A DNA stretch of 64,000 bases from Zygnema cylindricum (lineage: Eukaryota; Streptophyta; Zygnematophyceae; Zygnematales; Zygnemataceae), in NCBI GenBank assembly GCA_037447655.1, contig JBBHKE010001405.1, positions 64,001 to 128,000 on the forward strand, in the 5' to 3' direction. A program made the translations under genes and the position numbers. The notes under the pieces are model-generated. The model was given only the letters and a program-made list of their open reading frames with translations. It was not told the origin of the DNA and did no database searches. The first letter of the stretch is position 1; each line of letters opens with the position of its first letter. Below, piece after piece: positions 55,540 through 64,000 of the stretch.

Positions 55540-55619
55540 CTTGCTCTATTTTCTAGTCCATACTTTGAACCCATCAAAATAACAAATACATATATATATA
55601 CTTTCCTTTCCGCTTTCAG

Positions 55620-56150
55620 CGCCTTCATGAAGCTTCAAGCGAATACTTTTATATTTACGAAAGTGTATAAGATGACCAAAAAAAATTCATCTTCTCGATC
55701 ATACATTTTATTTTGCATGCCACTTTTCATAAATCCAATCAAAGATTTTATCCACCTCCTCCCATTTTCATCTAACCAGAATCTACTTTCCCTTTTGCAT
55801 TTCCAACATTCAGCCATATCCCCAACCTTCAACACATACCCGCATTATAACCCTTTTCTAGGCACATCTTCACAAGCGACATCACACCAAGTAATGATGC
55901 CAAATCCATCCACCTCCAAATATTCACAAAAACCACTAGTCCCCACTAAGTTCCTCATAAGATCTACATCTTCCATACTCATATTTTTATCCATGATAAC
56001 TACCCCATTTTCTGAACTTCCCTCACTCTCTCCCTTGGAATTCTTTCCACTATCACTTTCTATTGTAATTCCCAATAAATATTTCTTCTCCCCTAAACCT
56101 TCAATCAAATATTTCTCTTCTCCCCTATCCTTTAAAACTATTTGACAACA
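55620..56150 (-). pseudogene. C tail: altered RT-end/RNase H region
   Basis: The minus strand reads 'LKDRGEEKYLIEGLGEKKYLLGITIESDSGKNS', 'MDKNMSMEDVDLMRNLVGT' and 'ITWCDVACEDVPRKGL-GYVLKVGDMAECWKCKRE' in parts, with a stop near 55,838-55,846. It is the same altered region as in A and B but closer to the ordinary RNase H ('ITIWSDASYGDAPMRRCTSGYVLYVGD'), so it may represent a less derived state. Confidence 0.75.
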
Positions 56151-56327
56151 TACTTCTAGCACTATCACTTAGTGTCCTATTTAATCGTTCAGCCACCCCA
56201 TTCTGTTCCAGGTTTTTTTCGAGAACTGTCTTTTGGTGTTGAACTCCATCTTCCCTCAGAAAATCCTCAAACTGGTTAGAACTAAACTCTCCACCATTGT
56301 CACTCCTTACTCTCTTGATTGGTGTTT
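56151..56327 (-). pseudogene. C integrase core, C-terminal piece
   Basis: The minus strand reads 'TPIKRVRSDNGGEFSSNQFEDFLREDGVQHQKTV' and 'EQNGVAERLNRTLSDSARSMLS', then jumps to the tail in another frame. The second Asp and the Glu of the D-D-E core are present, with a one-codon insertion near 'LEKNLEQNG'. The deletion removes the rest of integrase and the RT body. The right edge (56,323-56,327, TGTTT) is the E3 target duplication. Confidence 0.8.
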
Positions 56328-57215
56328 TGTAGAAATTAATGATCCATTTAAAGTATTTTCTAGGTCTAAATACAAATATAGAAAAAGGTCGATGCAGTCT
56401 ACCTCTAACTTCTCTCTCCAACTCTCAAACTTGTCGCAGTCACTAAGAAATTGGAGAGGGAGCTAGAGCCATGGCTACCTAGGCTAACCAGAAGTTTACA
56501 GGATTATATATTAGTTAGGGGTTTCATTACTAAAAAGATATGGTGTGGCTACAGGATTTGATCCTTGTACCTACCGGCCGGCAGGCAGCCGGTAGATGGT
56601 AGCCTTAGCCGTTAAATCTTCATCGAGTGTTACGTAATATAGGGTATGATATTTATTTAAATGTTATTGAGTAGGAAAATTCATTTAACTATAACTGATT
56701 ACGGAACACGTAGATCCATAATTGTAAAAGTACGGATAGCGGTACGGATAAGAAACCAATACCCCGCATTTGTTTCTTTATAGAAAAGAATATCCCACAG
56801 GGGACGTGGTGGGGGCCCGGATGCCGAGGGTGGGGCAAATGGGGCGTGACACGTGCCTCTTCTTCGCTCCCTACTGCTCCCAATACCTCCAAAAAAGCCG
56901 TACAGCAGCACCCCCATTGTGTAACCATTTTGAACCCTCAATAGATAGAGTCTTAGAAATAGGACTAGAAATTAGAGATAGGACCCTCTACCAGAAACAA
57001 AAGTCAATTTGGCTCCGTCTGCTCACGGGAGCAAATTCAGAGATTCTTTTTGCTATCAACTTAGGGGAGTCTTGCCTTCACAAGGGTGAAGTTGGTCAGA
57101 GTTATTGTGTGGCAGGGTTGTAGTTGATTTGCTGAAACACAAAAGGGTCAGTGTTATCATAGAGGCTTCTTGGAAGCAGTCCACTCTGAGGACTTATGGA
57201 GGTCTCAGAGTTTCA
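56328..57215 (+). repeat. 5' LTR of E3 with a replaced block
   Basis: It matches the 3' LTR at both ends, but about 56,785-56,938 is a GC-rich, unrelated segment in place of roughly 260 bp of normal LTR (3' LTR about 62,030-62,290). The Gag ATG lies at 57,196. Confidence 0.9.
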
Positions 57216-58161
57216 GGTTATGGGCCCACCCTCTAGGGTACCTATCTTTAATGGAACTCGCTTCATATACTGGGAAAGTATGATGATAGGAGCTCTATGC
57301 GAAAAAAGGTTTTGTGGGATAATGAGTGGACGGTTGAGGCGTCTATCAAGTCTTCGAATTCCTCCTGGGTTTGGAGGAAGCAGATTCACAAGGAAAGAGG
57401 ATCCACCTTCAACAGAGGAAACAAAAGAAAGAGAGGTGGTGGACAAAGGAAAAGAGAAGGAGGCGACCACACCAATAGCAACTGGTTCGGCATTCATGTC
57501 ACCTATTCCGAGGAACGAGGAGAATGATACTGAAACGTGAGACTTCAACAATATGGCGGCAAAGCACTTCATCCTACGCCATCTCACTCAAGGACTTGCA
57601 TGTCCTCATTTGCAGGTAGAAAAGGCATCCGATCTTTGGATGGCTCTCATAGAGATGTACCGAAGTGGTAGGATTCAGCAACAAACAGTGGGATGATCAG
57701 AAAGTTAAGGAGTATGTATACAAAGGGGGGAAGATGTAGGATTTTTGCAATGAGCTTGCTACACTCTTCATGGAGCTACAGAGTGCGGAAAAAGTTTTTA
57801 GCGAAAAAGAAAAGGTTAACTGTTTACTGATGAAGTTACCCGATGAGTTCAAGAACATAGTCAATCGTGTGCAGGACTTGCCGGACTCAAGGTGGATATG
57901 GAACTCAGTGGTTGGGATGATTCTCGTTCGGGAGAATACGATTGAGATCCGAAGGGGAGGAAAGAGTGGCCAAGCCTTGGCAACAGCGACCGATTGGAGG
58001 AAGAAGGATTCCCGGAAACCAGTCGGAAACTATGGGGGTAGGGAGCAGAAAAAAACAGGTTGACAAGTTCGAACCAAGGGCTCCCAAAGGTTTATGTCAT
58101 TTTTGTAAGAAACCGGGGCACTATATGGCAGAGTGCACTAAACTAACCAAGCTTCCGTTAT
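57196..58161 (+). pseudogene. E3 gag
   Basis: The frame starts in the LTR ('MEVSEFQVMGPPSRVPIFNG') and is open to a TGA at 57,538 (Trp in E2). Further stops and a frameshift lie near 57,690-57,740; the core resumes at 57,770 ('EKVNCLLMKLPDEFKNIVNRV'). An extra base near 58,055 shifts the frame before the zinc knuckle CHFCKKPGHYMAEC. The frame ends in TAA (58,159-58,161) at the same codon where E2 has TAG. Confidence 0.85.
57216..57230 (+). other. Primer-binding site of E3
   Basis: GGTTATGGGCCCACC, identical to E2 and directly after the LTR end TTTCA. Confidence 0.75.
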
Positions 58162-61100
58162 AAGAGGGGCAGACCAGTGGTACCCCGAGGGGAAAGAAAA
58201 AGGCCCATGTGACACAGGTACATGAGGCGGAATCCGAGGACGAGGACGATGAGCTCCTTTTAGATGAGGAGTTGGAGGCGAAAAACGAGGTCAAAATTCC
58301 ACGAAGGCAGTAATGTGCTTACGATGGATTGAAAGGTGAAGCAGGGTGGATTGTAGATTCACGTGCCTCTATGCACATGTGTAAGGATAGGCACATGTTC
58401 ACTAAGATAATAAAGATTCCCACCGTAGAGATAAAGTACGGGGATGGGAGGATAGTCACCACTACTCTTGTAAGATCGGTAGATTTGAAAGTGTTAGTAG
58501 AAGGAAACACATCCATAGTAACATTCTCCAATGTATTGTTTATTCCGGAGCTGAACAAAAACCTCATCTCTACATCCGTATTGGATGATAAGGGTTTTTT
58601 TACTAGCACTAGGGAAGGAGTCTTTACTACTAGTTTTGAGGAGGATGTCTATTTCATTGCTAAGAAAGGTAGCCATGGGATGTTTAGGCTGGTTTTAAGT
58701 AATGAAAAGAAGAAACTTTATTATGTTGGTGTTCATGATATTATGATGTGGCATAAGAGGCTTGGGCATGTAAAACTAGACAAGTTAAGAGAGATGAAAA
58801 ATATGGGAGTGGTGGAAGGGATTAAGTTTAGTGAGAATGATAATATAAGTGATTGTAGTTAATGTGCTCAAGGTAAAACACAAAGATTACCCTTTCCTAA
58901 AACAGCCACCTATAAGGGAGAAAAAATTATTGATCTAGTACACACGGATATTTGGGGACTGGCTAAAGTGCCCTCACCGGGGGGGAAGAGATTTATGATG
59001 ACTATCACTGATGATTGGTCTCGGTATTCCCGAGTGTATTTTTTGAAAAACAAGTTCGAAGCTCAGGATTGTTTTAGACAATATAAAGCATGGAGCGAAA
59101 AACTCCATGAAACTCCAATCAAGAGAATAAGGAGTGACAATGGTGGAGAGTATACATCTAACCAGTTTGAGGATTTTCTAAAGGAAGATGGGGTCCAACA
59201 CCAAAAGATAGTTCCCAAAAACACGGAACAGAATGGGGTAGCTGAAAGGTTAAATAGAACACTAAGTGATAGTGCTATAAGTATGTTGTCAGATAAGAAG
59301 ATAGGAAAAAGGTTTTGGGCAGAAGCAATGAACTCTGCTAATTACCTCAAAAATAGAGTTCTTACTTCAGCTATAAAAGATCAAACACCTTATGAGAGAT
59401 GGATAGGCCAAAAACCTGACATATCTCACTTAAAGGTTTTCGGCAATCAAGTATTCAGTCTAGATATAGATCGGTCTAATTGGAAGCTAGATCCTAAAGA
59501 TAAACCGGGATACTTGTTAGGATATGATGAGGATGTTAAAGGATATAGAGTTTTTGATTTAAAAAGGGAAGATATAATCTTAGTAAAGCATCTAGTAGTT
59601 ATGGATGAAGGAAAGTCTGTGGATCCCTTCAAATATACAAAGTCAGTAAATATCAGATTTGAGTCAGAAAATTCCGATGACTTTGAGCTTCCTTACTATC
59701 CAAGTTTTAGAGAAGATGACATTCTTGCAGGTACAAATCAGACCGAAAAGGACTCGGCTGTGGAAACTCCATTGACAACTCTACCCGAAGCGGAAGACGT
59801 GGTGGAAATTGATTCAGAATCAAACGATAGGGGAGAAGCTGAGTTTGTTCGAAAGAATCCACCAGAACCATCTATTCCGGCCTCAAATTTTGAGGGGGGA
59901 AGGAGAAGTAGCAAACGACTACAAGAAAAACAAGTTAATAACAAGGTAACAAAACTATCTCATCAAGATGAACCTCAAACTTATGGAGAGGCGAAGACTT
60001 GCTCAGAAAGAAATCGGTGGATGACAGCCATCAATGAGGAGATGGCCTCAATTATGGCAGCCGTTACTTGAGAGCTAGTGGATTGTCCACCTAACCGAAT
60101 ACCTATCGGTTTTAAGTGGGTTTTCAAATTAAAACTGAACTCAGATAACACAATCAAGCGCTACAAGGCCCGAAAGTGGCAAAGGGATTTACACAAAAAG
60201 AGGGAATTGACTACGAGGAAACCTTTGCCCCGATGGTCAGATTTCCCTCCGTCCGCATACTTCTCAGCCTAGCAGGAGCGGAAGACATGGAAGTGCACCA
60301 GATGGACATCAAGACAGCCTTTTTGCATGGAGAATTGGAAGAGGAGATCTTCATGCGACAAAACGAAGGGTTTGTGGAGGAAGGAGAGGAGAGTAAGGTA
60401 TGCCGGCTGATTAAATCTCTTTATGGTTTGAAAAAGGCGCCTCAACAGTGGAATAAGAAGCTTGATGAGTTTCTTACCGGTCTAGGATATATTCGGATCA
60501 TCTCAGATCACTCAATCTATGTTTTCGAAGATGAGGAAGGTTTTATATTTATTGCAATTTATGTTGATGATTTGCTTGTTTTAAGTAAATCAATGGAAAA
60601 AATTAATAAACTGAAAACCGATCTTAAAGGGAGATTTGAAATGAAGGATATGGGGGAAGCAAAATATATTTTGGGAATTCAAGTAGAAAGAGACCGAAAA
60701 AGAAAAATTATAAGATTGACTCAAAAGAAAGCAATAGGGAACATGCTTGAAAAATTTCAAATGGATAAAACTAATAGTTGTACAACTCCAATGGAGTTGA
60801 AGAAGGGAAGTGAGGGGAGTGAGGAAGAAGGAGTCATAGCCTTAGATGAGGATTTATCTCTTGGAGAACAGAAGTTCATGTAGACTATTCCTTACACGCA
60901 AGTAGTGGGAAGTCTTATCTATTTTATGAATTGTACCCGGCCGGATCTAGCTGCAGCTGTAGGAGTGCTGAGTAGAAGTCTAAATGCTCCCACTAAGAGG
61001 GATTGGGAGGCAGCTAAGAGAGTCCTCAGATATTTGTTTGGGACTAGGGATCTATGGTTGCATTTGGGTGGGGAGAATACTAATATCACTATTCGGAGTT

Positions 61101-61551
61101 ATGCTAGTTATGGTGATGCTCTGATGAGGAGATGCACTTCTGGATATGTATTATATGTGGGTGATGGGGCTTGCTGTTGGAGTAGCAAATAGCAAAAAAT
61201 TATTGCTCAGTGTACCATGGAGGCTGAGTATATGGCCTCTTGCTCTGCTATAAAAGAATTGATGTAAGTCAAGTCTTTGCTTGGTGAGCTTGGTCACCTT
61301 AAGAGTGGTATGCGTAAAATATTTTGTGATAATCAGGCAGCAATCACTATTTGTGCCAATCCAAACATCATTTTAAAGCCAAACACATGGACATCAGACT
61401 CAGCTTTGTTAGAGAGAAAGTAGAAAACAAATTAATCAGTTTAGAGTACCGACCAGATAGTGAAATGGTAGCAGATATGATGACCAAACCTGTGCCTTCC
61501 CCTAAGCTAATTTTCTGCAGGTAGAAGTGTGGTCTGAAATTAAAGATTGAC
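58162..61551 (+). pseudogene. E3 pol (protease, integrase, RT, RNase H)
   Basis: Same order as E2. Protease reads 'IVDSRAS' (Gly changed to Arg). The integrase zinc domain is broken by TAA in 'CS*CAQGK' (58,859-58,861). The core reads 'HTDIWGL', 'RSDNGGEY', 'TEQNGVAERLNR', so D-D-E is kept. A stop at 60,069 and a single-base loss near 60,170 follow. RT then continues (60,176-60,883) with 'YGLKKAPQQW' and an intact 'AIYVDDLLVLS'. A TAG at 60,881-60,883, and further stops in RNase H near 61,190-61,266 precede the tail 'VADMMTKPVPSPKLIFC'. The polypurine tract 'aaaataaggggag' ends at 61,567. Confidence 0.9.
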
Positions 61552-61567
61552 TAGAAAATAAGGGGAG

Positions 61568-62597
61568 TGTAGAAATTAATGATCCATTTAAATTATTTTC
61601 TAGTTCTAAATTGAAATATAGAAAGAAGCCGAGGCAGTCTACCTCTAACTTCTCTCTCCAACTCTCAAACTTGTCTCAATCACTGAGAAATTGGAGAGGG
61701 AGCTAGAGCCATGGCTACCTAAGCTAACCAGAGGTTTACGGGATTATATATTAGTTAGGGGTTTTATTACTAAAAAGATATGGTGTGGCTTCATGATTTG
61801 ATCCTTGTACCTACCGGCCGGTAGGCAGCCGATAGATGGTAGCCTTAGCCGTTAAGTCTTTATCGAGTGTTACGTAATATATGGTATGATATTTATTTAA
61901 ATGTTATTCAGTAGGAAAATTCATTTAACTATAACTGATTACGGGACACGTAGATCCATAATTGTAAAAGTACGGATTGCGGTACGGATAAGAAACCAAT
62001 ACCGCGCATTTGTTTCTTTATAGAAAATGATATCGCACATGTATTTATTACGGCTACGATTAAATATGAATTTAATCAGACGGCCGGATTAACGCCGAGA
62101 TAGCGGAAGAGGATTTCGGCGGTTTATGACATCGCCACATCGGATGACATGTGGCGAAATAACATTGGATCGCGGCATCTCCGAGGATTACGGGAACAAA
62201 TCCGGACATACCACGTGTCGATATTTAGGCCATGTACACCGGCAGCTGTACTTTTGTGTGCGGAGCTGCATTCAAATTGGCTCCGTACATCAATAGATAG
62301 AGTCCTTGAGAGAGATAAGACTTATAAAAATTTGGAGATAGGACCCTCTCTCGTAGAGAGCTTCTGTACAAAAGGTCAACTTTGACCCTCCATAACTTAC
62401 TGCTCAGAGGAGAAAATTTAGAGATTCTTTTTGCTATCAACTCATGGGAGTCTTGCCTTCACAGGGGTGAAGTTGGTTAGTGTTATTGTCTGCTAGGGTT
62501 GTAGTTGTTTTTGCTGAAACACAAATTGGTTAGTGTTATCCTAGAGGCTTCTTGGAAGCTGTCCACTCTGAGGACTTATGGAGGTCTCACAGTTTCA
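61568..62597 (+). repeat. 3' LTR of E3
   Basis: It starts TGTAGAAATTAATGATCC and ends CACAGTTTCA, followed directly by the TGTTT duplication. It contains the antisense tRNA-like patch (about 61,795-61,860) and the shared R/U5 block. Confidence 0.9.
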
Positions 62598-63365
62598 TGT
62601 TTCATGGAGTTTTTCGCTCCATGCTTTATATTGTCTAAAAAAATCTGGAGCTTCTGACTTGTTTTTCAAAAAATACACCCTAGAATACCGAGACCATTCA
62701 TCAATGATAGTCATCATAAATCTCTTAACCCACGGTGAGGGCACTTTGGCCGGTCCCCAAATATCTGTGTGTACTAGATCTAGAATTTTTTCTCCCCTAT
62801 TGGTGGTTATTTTGGGAAAGGGCAATCTGTATGCTTTACCTTGAGCACATCCACTACAATCATTTAGATTCTCACTCTCATTGAACTGAATTCCTTCCAC
62901 CACTCCCATCTTTTTCATCTCTTTTAGCATATGTAGATTCACATGCCCAAGCCTCTTATGCCACATGATTTTATCATGAACACCAACATAATAAATTTTG
63001 TTATTTTCATTGCTTAAAATCAGCCTAAACATCCCTTGGCTACCTTTTTCAGAGGTGAAATAAAATCCTCCTCAAAACTAGCAGTAAAGACTCCTTTCCT
63101 AGTGCTAGTATCAAAACCCTTATCATCTAATACAGACGTAGAGATGAGGTTTTGTTCAGCTCCAGAATAAACAATACATCAAAGAATGTAACTATAAATG
63201 TCTTTCCTTCTACCAATACTTTCAGATCTACCGATCCTACAAGAGTAGTACTAACTATCCTCCCATCCCCGTACTCTATCACTACGGTGGGAATCTTTTT
63301 TATCTTAGTGAACAAGTATTATCCTTACAGATGTGCATAAAGGCACCTGAATCTACAATCCATCC
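62598..63365 (-). pseudogene. C protease and integrase N-terminal part
   Basis: The minus strand reads protease 'IVDSGAFMHIC' (catalytic triad kept) near 63,350, then 'LFTKIKKIPTVVIEYGDGRIV', a frame break near 63,060-63,130, and integrase 63,032-62,598: 'WHKRLGHVNLHML', 'CSGCAQGKAYRLPFPK', 'HTDIWGPAKVPS', 'FRQYKAWSEKLHET'. It continues across E3 at 56,327. Confidence 0.85.
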
Positions 63366-63376
63366 TGCTTCACCTT

Positions 63377-64000
63377 TCAATCCACCGAAAGCATATTTAT
63401 GCTTTCGTGGAATTTCTTCCTCGTTTGTCGCTTCCAACTCCTCATCAAATGAAGCTCATCGTCCTCGTCTTCGGATTCCACCTCATGTACCTTTATCACA
63501 AGGGCCTTTTTCTTTCCTCTCAGGGCTCCACTGGTCTGCCCCTCCTTTAACCGAAGCTCGGTTAGCTTAGTGCACTCCGCCATATAGTGTCCTGGTTTCT
63601 TACAGATATGACATAAACCCTTGGGAGCCCGTGGTCTGAACTCGTCAGTCGGAATTTTCTACTCTTCCCCTCCGCAATTTTTAATCGGTCTCTCGGAATC
63701 CTTGTTCCTCCTGTCCGTCCTAGCTGCCAAGGCTTGCCCACTCTCTCCTCCCTTTCGGATCTCAATTGTATTCTCCCGAACGAGAATCATTCCTACCACA
63801 GAGTTCCATATCCACCTTGAGTCCGGCAAGTCCTGCACACGGTTGACTATGTTCTCGAACTCATCGGGTAGCTTCATCTGTAGACAGTTAACCTTTTCTT
63901 TTTCACTAAAATCTTTTCAAACACTCTCTAGCTCCATGAAAAATGTAGCAAGCTCATTGCAAAAATCAAACATCTTCCCCCCTTTGTTTACATACTTGTT
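63377..64000 (-). pseudogene. C gag, 3' part (truncated by the window edge)
   Basis: The minus strand reads 'MKLPDEFENIVNRVQDLPDSRWIWNSVVG' in parts, 'ENTIEIRKGGESGQAL', a zinc-knuckle remnant near 63,580-63,625 in which C-H-I-C takes the place of CHFC ('CHICKKPGHYMAEC'), then 'KLTELRLKEGQTSGA', with a Lys codon where E2 and E3 have stops. The run through the gag-pol boundary is open. Two frame breaks are seen (near 63,660 and 63,440). The start of gag and the 5' LTR lie outside the window. Confidence 0.8.

Larger units (their letters stand above)
56328..62597 (+). mobile_element. Element E3: near full-length Copia element nested in C
   Basis: LTRs at 56,328-57,215 and 61,568-62,597, same family as E2. 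The flanking 5-mers are identical (TGTTT at 56,323-56,327 and 62,598-62,602). It interrupts the integrase of C. Multiple stops and a frameshift make it inactive. The LTRs are close to each other except for a replaced block in the 5' LTR. Confidence 0.95.
54362..64000 (-). mobile_element. Element C: mosaic Copia element, split by E3 and running off the window
   Basis: On the minus strand, from the right edge: E-type gag (64,000-63,377), protease and integrase (63,365-62,598), then E3, then more integrase (56,327-56,151), an A-type altered tail (56,150-55,620) and an A-like 3' LTR (54,362-55,539). Removing E3 and one TGTTT makes 'SEKLHETPIKRVRSDNGGE' contiguous. RT is deleted. So C combines E-type enzymes with the A-type tail and LTR. 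Confidence 0.8.

Overview
This is a AT-rich eukaryotic window that is almost entirely transposable-element sequence. I see no intact housekeeping gene, no bacterial gene layout and no recognisable nuclear tRNA or rRNA gene. The dominant components are Ty1/Copia LTR retrotransposons of several related families, all decayed, many nested in one another, plus remnants of Ty3/Gypsy elements, one MITE-like element, a 40-bp satellite and several low-complexity tracts. The organism cannot be named from this. The retroelement primer sites match the anticodon arm of initiator tRNA-Met, with one extra base matching the plant-type stem as I recall it. That hints at a streptophyte but does not prove it; an invertebrate or other eukaryote with Copia-clade elements is possible.

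Region 1-14.3 kb: triplet and polypyrimidine tracts, a three-copy diverged repeat, a badly decayed Copia pol on the minus strand (2.2-3.9 kb), a badly decayed Gypsy pol on the plus strand (4.4-6.0 kb), a tandem repeat at 8.64 kb, one candidate two-exon gene for a small secreted protein (minus strand, 8,885-9,246) and a 247-bp terminal-inverted-repeat element at 10.23 kb. The rest shows nothing I can assign.

Region 14.3-29.1 kb: a non-autonomous Copia element (called A here) that is interrupted by a nearly full-length autonomous-type Copia element (E2), then an orphan LTR and an E-type fragment. Region 29-43.7 kb: a minus-strand Copia fragment (H1) split by a full-length element of a second family (D, target-site duplication TTAGT), abutting an inverted plus-strand relative (P) with its LTR. 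A 40-bp satellite follows, then a chimeric Copia end with another LTR. Region 43.7-53.4 kb: two D-like elements (F and G) sharing one LTR, then a second non-autonomous element (B). Region 53.4-64 kb: a Gypsy 5' end carrying a minus-strand mosaic Copia element (C, which runs off the window), itself split by another E-type element (E3, target-site duplication TGTTT).

The most interesting signals are these. (1) In families A/B, E and D/F the Gag start codon lies inside the LTR, and translation continues through a primer-binding site complementary to the initiator tRNA-Met anticodon arm, giving a shared V-M-G peptide. (2) The A/B family is a deletion derivative in which Gag is joined in frame to a strongly altered RT-end/RNase H region, and the same altered form occurs in three copies. 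(3) E2 and E3 both carry a stop codon (TAG and TAA) at exactly the same gag-pol boundary codon. (4) The LTRs carry an antisense tRNA-like segment with A- and B-box features. All proteins here are broken or partial; roles are inferred from motifs read by eye.
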